A stretch of DNA of 64,000 nucleotides from NCBI GenBank assembly GCA_037178625.1, contig CM074139.1, forward strand, positions 62,001 to 126,000, in the 5' to 3' direction. The notes below the pieces were generated by a model. It was not told the DNA's origin, did not search any database, and saw only the letters and a list, made by a program, of their open reading frames with translations. Both the position numbers and the translations under genes were made by a program. This DNA comes from Skeletonema tropicum. Its lineage: Eukaryota > Bacillariophyta > Thalassiosirophyceae > Thalassiosirales > Thalassiosiraceae. Shown in pieces: positions 31,301 to 40,013 of this stretch; position 1 is the stretch's first letter, and every line of letters starts with the position of its first letter.

Positions 31301-34300
31301 GTATGTGGATGATACCAATTTGTGGGAAGGTCTTAGAGCTGACGATGACATTATCTCGACAAGTGCTAGAGGGCAAGAGTCAATCTCGGATTGGGCAGGT
31401 GCCTTGGGGGAAACGGGTGGCGCTTTGAAACCAGACAAATGTGGAGTTACAATACACGATCAAACACCCGATGGAAAGGGCGGCTGGTGTTACACGGATC
31501 AAAAAGCGATGCCCTCAGACGGCGAAGAGGTTGACATGAGTGAACTGGATGACTTGATTTTCCACGTCCCCACTACTGACGGGGGTTCTGCGCAAATAGA
31601 TAGGTTGCCATCGAATAAAGCTGACAACAACTTAGGTCTCTACGCTAGACCGGATGGGAAACCAGACCAACACTTCGAGCAGATGAGAGAAAAAATGACA
31701 ACGTGGACGGCTCAGATTAAGAGCGGGCAAATACCAACTCGTTCGGTGTGGATGAGCTACACCAATCAGCTATGGTCTGGACTCAGGTACGGTCTGGGGG
31801 CCTGTTCGGCGTCAATCCCTGAGCTCAAAAAAGGATTGATGTCAGCAGATTTCTATATGTTAAGCAACCTAGGTGTCAACCGATCAATTACCAAGGAATG
31901 GAGATACCTGCCAGCCACGTTTGGTGGAATCGGTCTCTACGACTTGACGGTGGAAACTGCGGCTGCTACCTTATCTTCATTCTTGCAACACTATGGAACA
32001 ACTTCAGCCCTAGGGATCACTTTAAGAGCAGCTATGGAACACCTTCAAGTGGAAATAGGGGTACCGGACTGTCCCTTCAACTATGACTTTGAAGTTTGGG
32101 GTCATTTATCAACCAACGCATGGGCGAAAGCCCTATGGGAGAAGATAGACGACCTGGGAATAGTGCTGGATCTGCAATATGATGACATCCCCATCCCGAG
32201 GAGCAAGGATAGGGCTATTATGGACTGCATGGTTGAACTGGGTCTACGAGGGACGGAGCTACAGCGAGTCAATAGAGTGAGGAAAGCTCAGGAGGCAATG
32301 TTCCTCTCTGACGTGACTACGCCAAATGGACGATATCTAGAGCAATATCTGCTTGACGGGCATTGGAAGGACTCACCTGAAGGGCGCCTTGGTAAACAGC
32401 GGTCAACTCTGGAATTTGGCACGGAATATCCGACGGAAGCAGATTGGAAATTGTGGAAGAGATCCCTGCAACGTTTGACTGATAGCAAATCGTTGTTTCT
32501 TAAGGAGCCACTTGGAGATTGGATCAACCCATCTAAACGGATCTGGCGTCACTTCCTCAACACGGACACACGGACAGTGGAGATACATTCGGATGATACG
32601 ATTTATGAATACGCTCACGACGTGGAATCGAATGACAGAGTGTCGATCATGCAGCCAGTCCGAGTGCTGGATGAGCCCGCTTCTTCAGTGGTACCAACGA
32701 CGATTCTGGAATACGAAGATGGGTCCATCAAACTGCTAGCACAAGGACCGCCACTGGCCAGTCAGCCAGAAGTCGTCGCCCCTACTACATTTCTTGAGCG
32801 TCTCCGCAGTAAAGGGGGGGAATGGATGTGGGATAGTATCAGCTTCTCATCGGATCCCTCGTGGATTGTGGAAGCTATTCAACGAGGTTCATTGTTCTGT
32901 TGTACAGACGGGTCATACATGAAAAAGCTGGCGCCAGAGATCTGCGGTGCGGCTTGGGTTTTTTACTGCGCAGAGTCTCAACAGTGGCTTAAAGGAGAAT
33001 TCACGGAGCACTCTAAATGGGCAAATAGCTATCGAGGAGAACAGCTAGGAATGTTGGCTATCCACCTTATCCTACTGACAATAGAGGAACACTATGGAGT
33101 GCCGTTGTCCAATGCAAACATCTTTTGTGACAACAAAGGAACTATTCTCACGTTTTCCAGAAAATACGATCGTGTCCCAGGATCGGCGAAGAACAACGAC
33201 ATTCTCCGGGTCCTGCGGAAAATCCAAAGTGTCTCGGCTCTTGCGCACAAGCTGTCTCATGTGAAAGCACACCAGGACGACAGCTTGGGCTATGCTTGCC
33301 TGGCTCTGGAAGCTAGACTGAACGTAGACTGCGATTTCAGGGCAAAAGCAGCCATAAAGAGAGCAATTGAAAATTTCTCCTCTCTCCCGGTCACTCTGAG
33401 CTTACCGCTAGAAGCAGCGGTTGTTATCATCGATGGAATCAAACAGACTGCAGACTTAGCAAAGGACCTACGGTATCACGTAGGGAAGGTGAAAGCACGA
33501 CAGTTCTATGCCGATGAACAACTCCTACACCCTGATATATTCGACTCTGTTGCTTGGGAACCATTGCGCCTGCTTCTCGACCGCAGGCCTAAGATGTTCA
33601 ATCTGTGGTATGCGAAACAATGCTCCGGGTATTGTGGAACTGGTCAAATGATAACTAGATATGACAAAAATGCCTCCGATAAATGTCCGAACTGCGGTTG
33701 CTTTGAAACAGCGGATCACCTGAACCGCTGTAAGAGTAGAATTAGGAGGGGGCTATTGCTTGACAGTATAAACGATCTACAAGAGTGGATGGAGGGACAT
33801 TGCACGCATACGTGCATACAGAAGTGGCTACCCCTTTTTATCTCTCTTCAGGGCAGCACTCTATTTGTGGACATGGTGCATAGTCAGGGATGGAGGATGT
33901 CTCAACAGATGCGTAGAGTGGGTAATAGCTTAGATAGGATTGGATGGAGAAACGTGATGGAGGGGAAAGTATCCAAGGAGTTTCTCCAGATGCAGAAGGA
34001 GCATCTCCTAAAGAACCATTCGTTTCTGACCATCGACAGTTGGACAAGCGGCTTCCTGGACAAGCTACTCTCGCTCACGCATACACAGTGGATCTGTAGG
34101 AATCTCACGAAACATCATCGAACGCAAGGAACCAAAGCACTTGCATCAAGAGAAGAGATTTTGAAAGAGATCGAACATCAGCTTAATCTTGGATCCGACG
34201 GGCTCTCAGCTGAAGCACGATGTCTCCTTGAAATTCCGACGGACGAGCTCTATGGGAAACCGACCTCTGAACTACAATACTGGTTGAACGCAGCGGTAGC

Positions 34301-35693
34301 AAGCAGGCAAGCTGCGGGGGATGAATCAGGCGGGCTTTTAGAGCCTCCTTCTGGGCAAGTCACGACTGGTGCCAAGCAACGAGAAGATCGCAAATCAAAG
34401 CCACAGGGTACTTCAAAGACTGCCGCACCTGCGCGCAACCCAAAAGCACTCGCTCCCATCTTTCTCCCGAAAAAAGCAAGGCGTCCAGCCCAGCCGAGCG
34501 CCCTACCTACCCAGCCTCCTACAACTCTACCACCGGCTGTGAGTCCACAACAACAGGACCGCATTGGGCTTCTGCAAAGGAACTCGGATGAAGACTTACA
34601 CCGCTGTCAAGTTGGAGCCCTTTTGCGGGACGTGCCAGCTAATTTTCAGTTATGCCTCCAAGGAGGGGACAAGGTTCGGCGTGATGCAATGCGGTCTTTG
34701 CGACCCCCTCAGTGGCTCAATGATGAAGTTATCAATGGCTATCTCCTAAGAGTCCTCCTCCCAAAGGTGAATCGGCAACATGTCTACATCTTCAACTCAT
34801 TCTTCATGTCAACCCTCCTACGTACGGGGGCTGACGGCAGGTCTGCTCCGTCCTACAACTTTGACGGCGTTAAACGCTGGGGAAATCGTTTAAGGAGGAA
34901 GAATAAGATTTTGGGAGTGAAAGAGATCTTCGTGCCGATCAACCACTCTAGAACTCACTGGCTATTACTCAGGGCGAATACAGAAACAAAGGTTATTACC
35001 CTGTGGGATTCCCAAGGTAGGAAGCCGGGCAATCAATTGTATCTGACTACAATGTTAAGGTATTTGGGGGACAAATACAGTGAACTTCACGGTGTACCGA
35101 GTGACGATTGGAAAGCAGAGTGGTCACTAGTAGATGCCTCCAACAATTCTCCGAAACAAACCAATGGACACGACTGTGGATTGTTTGTCCTCGCTAATGC
35201 GACTATGCTGGCTCAGCAGATCCCTCTGTCCCCTTCCTCGTACAATGAGGGAGATTTCCAGCTGTTAGACACCCGAAGTAGGGTGGCGATGCTGTTGTGG
35301 CTAGCGAGTACCAACAGGCCTGTACCACCTGCAGTACGGGCAGTCCAATCGAGGCGGCGTCAACGCCAAACACAGAGCAATGAGAGGAGCCGAAATGGCC
35401 AATCTAAGATCAAACCTCTTCCAGCAAAGAAAGCTTCTGCCGCAGTCAAGCACTCCAAAGGCAAGGAGCGCGCAAAGCGACGTCGCAACAACAAGCGAAT
35501 TATCCCGGGAGGTCCCAAAACTCGGGGGAAAATCTTGGTCACAGACCCCACGCCATTGCAACAGACACATTCACTATTGAACAAGAAACGCAAAGCAGAG
35601 TCCGTAGTTTTTGGGGAGGCCACATTGTTAGCTACCACTCAACGCCATGCTCCGCCGAAGAGGAAGAAACGGAAACAGCACCACCCTGACTGA
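28326..35693 (+). CDS. ORF2 of element B: APE endonuclease, RT, RNase H, CCHC knuckle, ULP1 protease
   Basis: 2,455 codons. Domains by residue: Arg/Gln-rich N-terminus (1-145); endonuclease/exonuclease/phosphatase fold ~147-408 (MSLNINGLS, LGLQETNTN, LMMDANENV, IDGIWIS, DHRPVVVDL), which nicks the target; reverse transcriptase ~700-1250 with motif A QVDAAQCYDRV near 878 and the catalytic YVDD near 993; RNase H ~1520-1690 (CTDGSYM, IFCDNKGTI, HVKAHQDD); a CCHC knuckle near 1786 (CPNCGCFETADHLNRC); and a C48/ULP1 cysteine protease ~2120-2330 with WLNDEVINGYL, His in THWLLL (~2209), Asp in LWDSQG, Gln and Cys in QTNGHDCGLF (~2277-2284). The last ~90 residues are very basic. The protease is unusual for a LINE; its substrate (the polyprotein itself or host SUMO/ubiquitin-like conjugates) is unknown. 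Translation probably reinitiates at the TAATG overlap. Confidence 0.92.
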   Translation: MDNGQPLRYFARYPEVSQSIQERQRKQQPRRSTSNQKKSARRAQQYRLSNTRNHVKFRGRYSSEKNNTSDKLDADTMRQLIANRQRWCDDPSAKDLNELLDDYRHKEREKQDRTSSMKELRPLGQTVENTIVPIYGNLRVEEKGSDVVRIMSLNINGLSLWKHNNHKVDRLKHVLRTYGVDVLGLQETNTNFHHLKSSVTVASMLRHGDDRIKSVHSQNTRELQNIGNVQAGGTAVVIRDELSGLPMTCGKDSTELGMFSWYRTEPVNGVRTVFLSAYAPCKSEGVGTYYQHIERYIQSHQLKTNPKDLFRRHIVDAIKRWRSKGDRVVLMMDANENVLDGVLSKRLAEDDIRMREAVHRMVPGRRGPATHFRGNSQKNGAIDGIWISDDVELTGASYLPFDGDLGDHRPVVVDLQMRSVIGTSICRIVPPKARKLNSKVPRIRVKYLAQLKKGFTDRRIPQKLKEVNRIASFPPSAEVVSKMEILDNMIEEEMLHAEAKCRVIYPAHYEFSPAIQSWMDKCHLLKWILRHHQGKKVNWGNLRRFARRKGMEDVLRYPVDEVVQLYKETKKRTRELMAESPYLRKHFLHEKLTDAVINERVDEAKRVEMILKGEAQRKQWQGIKRATKQQGVMNVTRVEVTQADGKVVEHATKDSIEEALKSELRTRFGRATSAPVCQGVLFDLLGVYADTNAAVEILEGSFAPPPDTDQRTILILDEIAAIWKKIGDGEISVVVSQEDYQYYWRTVKERTSSSISGLHFGHYKSIAFDDDLSRLLAKKFSLMIQTGTGPERWARGLSVMLEKIAGVALVNKLRAILLLEADFNFCNKLIFGHRMLDLARAKGMVPEEIYSGKGRTAEDAILQQVLMYDIARITKRPLLVAQVDAAQCYDRVALPIASLTLQAFKVPKCAALSMLRPLHNMEFFLRTGFGQSSSYFGGKEDGKHGLAQGNGAAPPTWQQISTVMINTHKTNGHGVEVKCPISHKKINQVGILYVDDTNLWEGLRADDDIISTSARGQESISDWAGALGETGGALKPDKCGVTIHDQTPDGKGGWCYTDQKAMPSDGEEVDMSELDDLIFHVPTTDGGSAQIDRLPSNKADNNLGLYARPDGKPDQHFEQMREKMTTWTAQIKSGQIPTRSVWMSYTNQLWSGLRYGLGACSASIPELKKGLMSADFYMLSNLGVNRSITKEWRYLPATFGGIGLYDLTVETAAATLSSFLQHYGTTSALGITLRAAMEHLQVEIGVPDCPFNYDFEVWGHLSTNAWAKALWEKIDDLGIVLDLQYDDIPIPRSKDRAIMDCMVELGLRGTELQRVNRVRKAQEAMFLSDVTTPNGRYLEQYLLDGHWKDSPEGRLGKQRSTLEFGTEYPTEADWKLWKRSLQRLTDSKSLFLKEPLGDWINPSKRIWRHFLNTDTRTVEIHSDDTIYEYAHDVESNDRVSIMQPVRVLDEPASSVVPTTILEYEDGSIKLLAQGPPLASQPEVVAPTTFLERLRSKGGEWMWDSISFSSDPSWIVEAIQRGSLFCCTDGSYMKKLAPEICGAAWVFYCAESQQWLKGEFTEHSKWANSYRGEQLGMLAIHLILLTIEEHYGVPLSNANIFCDNKGTILTFSRKYDRVPGSAKNNDILRVLRKIQSVSALAHKLSHVKAHQDDSLGYACLALEARLNVDCDFRAKAAIKRAIENFSSLPVTLSLPLEAAVVIIDGIKQTADLAKDLRYHVGKVKARQFYADEQLLHPDIFDSVAWEPLRLLLDRRPKMFNLWYAKQCSGYCGTGQMITRYDKNASDKCPNCGCFETADHLNRCKSRIRRGLLLDSINDLQEWMEGHCTHTCIQKWLPLFISLQGSTLFVDMVHSQGWRMSQQMRRVGNSLDRIGWRNVMEGKVSKEFLQMQKEHLLKNHSFLTIDSWTSGFLDKLLSLTHTQWICRNLTKHHRTQGTKALASREEILKEIEHQLNLGSDGLSAEARCLLEIPTDELYGKPTSELQYWLNAAVASRQAAGDESGGLLEPPSGQVTTGAKQREDRKSKPQGTSKTAAPARNPKALAPIFLPKKARRPAQPSALPTQPPTTLPPAVSPQQQDRIGLLQRNSDEDLHRCQVGALLRDVPANFQLCLQGGDKVRRDAMRSLRPPQWLNDEVINGYLLRVLLPKVNRQHVYIFNSFFMSTLLRTGADGRSAPSYNFDGVKRWGNRLRRKNKILGVKEIFVPINHSRTHWLLLRANTETKVITLWDSQGRKPGNQLYLTTMLRYLGDKYSELHGVPSDDWKAEWSLVDASNNSPKQTNGHDCGLFVLANATMLAQQIPLSPSSYNEGDFQLLDTRSRVAMLLWLASTNRPVPPAVRAVQSRRRQRQTQSNERSRNGQSKIKPLPAKKASAAVKHSKGKERAKRRRNNKRIIPGGPKTRGKILVTDPTPLQQTHSLLNKKRKAESVVFGEATLLATTQRHAPPKRKKRKQHHPD

Positions 35694-35902
35694 AAGAATT
35701 GAGTCCCAACTATGTGTCGCAGGAGCACTCTCACCTGGTTACAGACGCTTCGGCGTTTAAGAGGAGTCCTTGACTCCTACGGGAAGTTTCCCGTCTTGCT
35801 GTCTGGAAAGCCATTCGGCAATAGAAAAGACCGTACAGTTGTACCGAAGCAGGTCCCTTTTAGTATCATAGATATCTAATCTGATTAACTTTGTATTTAT
35901 TT

Positions 35903-36729
35903 ATAGAAGAGCTCGAACCGCGGCGCACTGGACTTTGTCGTTCGTTTGCAACATAAGGATTATGCTCTCTATTGTCCCCAGCATGCTGAAGACAATTACG
36001 ACGTGAAGATCGCTTTTTTTCATGCGCTCTGTGACTGTGGCTCATGTCTGCTGGACTGGACTTGCGTCGAGAGGGCTTTGGGTCATAAGTCGATTTTGTT
36101 GATCTCCTGGGAGATTTATCCCTCTTGTGTATATCATCCTCCCCATTATGGTTGTTGATGAGGCTCAATCTACTTTTAGAAGAAGATGTCCTATTACTAG
36201 AACTAATACTATTTGAGCGCACATCATTTGGGCTAAAAGGAAACGGGGGAGGTGGCATATCAATGAAGCCATTACGTTTTGAGCGCACATCATTTTGCTT
36301 TTGTTGGGAAAGGCGCAACTCCGCTTCCATTGAGGATTTTCGCAGGAGAGCAGAAAAATTATGAAGTGACGATGAAAGGTCTTCGGCGCTACCGCGATGT
36401 TGTGATGAAAGTGCTGACTTGCCGTGGCTCTTACTTCTACTTGATGGTGGGGCTACTAGGTCGTCACCGGTGAAAGAGCAGTCGAAAATATGTCCCGTGC
36501 TCCCTCTTCGAATATTATTACTTCGGCCGCTGGGGATGGATAAATTCCCCGTGCTATCTCGCCGAGAAGATGCCAGGTCTTCGATGCTGAAGGAGTGGTC
36601 ACTTCCTCTGCTGCTGAGGCGATTAATTCTTCGCCGGGAGGGAGATGGATTGGATGATGGCTGGGAGAAAAAATCATCGGCAAAGTCACGTAATGATAAG
36701 GAGTCGCCGCTACTGCTTCTCCGGACCAT
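35903..36729 (-). pseudogene. 5' half of the split vWA-like Ser/Arg-rich gene
   Basis: Starts at the ATG at 36729 and runs to the target duplication (35903-35919, GSSSSI), after which the frame enters the retrotransposon and stops at 35866. It encodes the low-complexity N-terminal half: RRSSSGDSLSLRDFADDFFS matches the N-terminus of the intact paralogue (RRSSSGSLSLRDLADDFFS), followed by Ser/Arg/Lys-rich stretches (KRDKSPRRSTKS, SRRKSSPAD, SHSHRAHEKKRSSRRN). The paralogue has the SRRKSSPAD module twice, this copy once. With its own promoter side intact it could make an N-terminal fragment, but the vWA-like part is cut off. Confidence 0.85.
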
Positions 36730-38379
36730 GATGATGCGATACGATGGAATGAAGTTATTGTTTCAATGCCCTCGTGACGTACTTATGTGTTGAGTAATCG
36801 CACACAAAACAGACACGGACATGACGATCATGATCATGGTCGACTGTCGACTCATCAGTGGAGAAGATAAATTGGTTCTCTTTAGATAATACGGGATCGA
36901 CTTGCCCAAGATGAAAGCATTCTTTTGTCCGAAAGAGCACCGTACCTGGTCTTGAATGAATCCAATGATTTAAATCTAACACGGAGAAGGTCACCCTACA
37001 TAGGATCTTCAGACACCTGTCTGAGTCACTTGGAGGACTCAGCTCTGCAGAGTCCCTCTGAAGAGGACTCCCATTTATGACAGAAGATCCTATGTATATA
37101 CATATTTAGGGTGTGAGAAGGTCGTAGTGACAGAAACAGAGATCATAAAGTTGAAGTGCGATAAGTACTTACTTACGTGCTTCTGCTTATTGTAAGTAGA
37201 TGGTCTCGAGGAGCAGGTAAAATTGCGAGGATCAATATGATGAAGTTGCTGAGTCGGTAATGACGAGAATCCTGACGAAAGACGACGAAAGATCCAACTA
37301 GATGACGTATCAGCAGGAGCCTCGGCGCTTCCAACAACCGTGAGATCAAAGTTGTTTGAAACGACCAGCAGCAGCAGCGGAGAAGCTTAGAGTATTATCT
37401 GTGTGCCAGTGGGAAAGACCGTACACCTTACCCAGTTGCATCTCTCACAGAAATTAGTTTCCTTTGAGTGTTACCGCTTTTTGCCGACCTTCGATCCTCC
37501 TCCAGCAGCCACTGTCCTCTCTCGCCATTTGGATCTACGCCACTAGAGAGACTTCAAGAAGCGGTGACGCAAAGACCCCCTACTTTTACTTGCGTATTTT
37601 ATATATTTTTGAAATCTTTCACATCTGATCTTTTTACAGGCCACCATAGTGAAAATCTGAAAGGGATAAAACCATTTCCTTTCAGATTTTTTGCCCTTCT
37701 TCGCTACGTTTTAGCAAGCAAGTTGGAGTTGGAACCGCTTCGTACAACTCCATTCTCATTCCAAGGCCAACATATGTATTGCAAAACGGACGGAACAACA
37801 TAGATATTTAGTTAGAGCCGTTTCGTGCGTTCTTATCCACACATTTCCAGGTGGCTACATAGCGGACCAGCTGTAAGCCGCGAGCTGGTCGTACATAGTT
37901 GACAATGTGGTGGAGGTGCAAACGCAGACGGTACCAATTTACTTGCTTGTTCGAGAACCGCATAATATGTCTCTAAACAGTATAGTATCTACCAAACAGA
38001 TACTTATTGATATTTTGGTTGCTTGATCGTTACTTATGAGCACGGGAACCATCCGAGGTTTCTTCTGTTTAGCTTCCTCCCGATAGAAGTGACAGTAGCG
38101 GCACCAGAATTTACACTACCGGTCATAGCTCTCACATATAATATTTATTCCATGCGAACTCTCAGTCATCAGTAGAGGTGTCAACCAAAATGCAATTTTC
38201 CCTGGTACCTAGGTGCGTTACCAGCTGAAGTACCAGCCAGTAGGAGTAATACTTTTACATTTCTCTATTACTGTACAACAGCAACAGCTTCGATCCTCGA
38301 TCCTCAGCCTCAGCCTCAGTCTCAGTCCTCTGGTAGCAGTTCCTAATCAGGTGCATATGCATATACTCTAGATTCAGCA
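36730..38379. other. Upstream region of the split gene, with a MITE
   Basis: About 1.65 kb without a supported gene. Bases 38063-38130 (TAGCTTCCTC...GAAGTGAC...TTACACTACCGGTCATAGC) repeat at 42487-42545 in the corresponding upstream position of the intact paralogue, so the duplication included 5' flanking DNA. At 37648-37691, AAAATCTGAAAGG and its inverse form a hairpin. A 111-codon frame at 37468-37803 shows no domain. Confidence 0.45.
36997..37096. mobile_element. 100-bp palindromic MITE
   Basis: Terminal inverted repeats TACATAGGATCTTC (36997-37010) and GAAGATCCTATGTA (37083-37096) are perfect 14-mers. The interior is a chain of smaller inverted repeats (AGACACCTGTCT; GAGTCACTTGGAGGACTC; GACTCAGCTCTGCAGAGTC). 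A second copy lies inverted at 6590-6697. Being mostly stem, it should fold into a long hairpin. No coding capacity. Confidence 0.75.
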
Positions 38380-39147
38380 ATGCAACTCCAGCACCAACAA
38401 GGGAGCAAAGGCAGAGAAAGCCTCCCCTCCAATGAGGATAGAGGGACAGCAACGCCACACGAAAATGAAAGATCAAGAGTCTCGCAATTGCAGCCAAAGC
38501 CGCAGTCACTAGTAGTAGTAGCGGCTTCGCGGGAATTAAGAATGCACCGCAGCAGTAGCTATAGCTATGACGAAGACGTGAAGCGGACACATTACCAATC
38601 CCGCTGCAGCAACTCCAACATCCCCGACCGTGAAGCTGTATCAGAATTTGACATTCAAGCCCTTCGACGTACAAATGCAGATGCAGCAGCTTTCTATCTA
38701 GAAGCTAGTGGTAGTAGTAGGCATCACGGTCATGGGCATTTCGAGCAACTTCCCATTGGATCGCGCGCTCAGGCTGAGGCCAAAGCTAAATCATCGTTTA
38801 CGTCTCATAGGGATCATGGTCATAGGGAACCTTCTTACTATGACACTAACTCTGCGCTTCCACCGCTGCCCTTTGCCTTTGTCAAGGACGCGTCAAGTTA
38901 TGTGAGGAGATTTCAATCTCACCCTCTAAAACGACAGGACATCTACAGCAAGGGTGTCGATTTGAACAATCTTCCTCCACCGCCACGACAAATGTCGCAG
39001 AGTAGTCAAACATCAGAAACAGATGCATTTGTATCATTTCAGAGATTGGACTTGAGTAATCATGGTCATGGAAGAAGCGCAGAAGACGCAGCGACGTCTC
39101 AGCTACGAAAAATGTGCATGGATATCGTTCAATCCGCCGAAGACTGA
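38380..39147 (+). CDS. Hypothetical Ser/His-rich protein
   Basis: 255 codons from the ATG at 38380 to TGA. No known domain. It is hydrophilic, with Gln-rich (MQLQHQQGSKG), Ser/Tyr (RSSSYSYDED) and His/Gly patches (SSRHHGHGHFE, HRDHGHRE), and a more ordered-looking middle (YYDTNSALPPLPFAFVKDAS). No signal peptide or membrane segment. The frame on the other strand over the same DNA is hydrophobic and is probably a shadow. The uninterrupted frame over low-complexity sequence, with non-coding DNA on both sides, is the only support, so it may be a lineage-specific disordered protein or a chance frame. Confidence 0.5.
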   Translation: MQLQHQQGSKGRESLPSNEDRGTATPHENERSRVSQLQPKPQSLVVVAASRELRMHRSSSYSYDEDVKRTHYQSRCSNSNIPDREAVSEFDIQALRRTNADAAAFYLEASGSSRHHGHGHFEQLPIGSRAQAEAKAKSSFTSHRDHGHREPSYYDTNSALPPLPFAFVKDASSYVRRFQSHPLKRQDIYSKGVDLNNLPPPPRQMSQSSQTSETDAFVSFQRLDLSNHGHGRSAEDAATSQLRKMCMDIVQSAED

Positions 39148-40013
39148 ACAAGGTACTTCTCCACCTCCGACAGCTCGGATTAAAGAGGTCGTGGAAGAGT
39201 ATCATTGAAGCCGCAACAACACTATCAGCCAAGAGATCCTAAATTTAATTAAAAACTAAATCCCCCCTGAATTCTTGCAAGTACTCACATATGGCCTTGC
39301 TCGCTCTCAAACTGTTCAGCAATCCACCAATGATCCGAATACGACACAGTAGATTCAGTGGGTCGCGGTTGTTAAATGGTTTCAGAGTTGCATGGTCGCA
39401 GTTGCTGCATGACCATGACTCTCAGAGAGAGGAAGGCTGTTCCGGTCCGTTATGCTTACTAGTAGTACATCACACACTATGTACGTATCAAAGTTGCACG
39501 GTTGAGGCCGCCCGGGTATCATTACCATGCAACAACCGCGACCTTACTGTTCTTGGACTATAGATGAGGGGCAACAAATGATGATATAAGAGAAGAAAAG
39601 TAAAGACAGGGATACAAAATGTATGTGTAATAACAATGAAGAGAAGGAGAATTGATTAGACTTCAAGAGAAGTGTATTATTCGATTTGTCATCTTCAATC
39701 ATCTTCGATGGGCAACTGCAACTATATCTTTACTGTCTAAACCCTAAAGGAGCTCGAACCTACTCTCATATGATGTACCGTCTACATTTAAAAATGCTTC
39801 TGAATGCATCTCAAATTATTTCTCAATGGGGGGAACGTTTGCCTCTTTATCTCGTTCTGCCATTCAACAGCTTGTTCGATTTTTCGCCCCACTACTTCCA
39901 CTCGAAGCACCCTCTGAGAAGTGGAGCACTTCGCAAAAGTAATGGTGCGTTCAACTTAAGTGTTGATTGGACCCTAACTAGCGTCAGATCTGAGCTGCAG
40001 ATCTTGACATTTT
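39148..40013. other. Spacer holding a relic of the cobS 3' end
   Basis: No gene. Bases 39589-39770 resemble 13936-14052: a shared GGATACAAAATGTA, then AATGAAGAGAAGGAGAATTGAT against AGTAAGGAGAAAGAGAATTGAT, then CTGTCTAAACCCTAA and GAACCTACT. This is a degraded copy of the last codons and 3' flank of the cobS-like gene. The paralogous duplication shared with 25552 onward begins near 39974. Confidence 0.4.

Larger units (their letters stand above)
26836..35902 (+). mobile_element. Full-length-looking non-LTR retrotransposon with ULP1 protease (element B)
   Basis: 9,067 bp bounded by a perfect 17-bp direct repeat (ATAGAAGAGCTCGAACC) at 26819-26835 and 35903-35919. The intact paralogue of the interrupted gene shows the corresponding empty site near 41290-41320. 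The element has a ~96-bp 5' UTR, ORF1 (26932-28326), ORF2 (28326-35693) overlapping at TAATG, and a ~209-bp 3' UTR ending ACTTTGTATTTATTT, with no poly(A) and no LTRs. Both frames are open and the catalytic residues are present, so it may be active or recently active. It is inserted antisense to the host gene. Confidence 0.93.

Noticed and set aside
38255..38674. Hydrophobic 139-codon minus-strand frame
   Set aside because: Antisense to the Ser/Gln-rich gene at 38380; hydrophobicity follows from complementing Ser/Gln/Glu codons.
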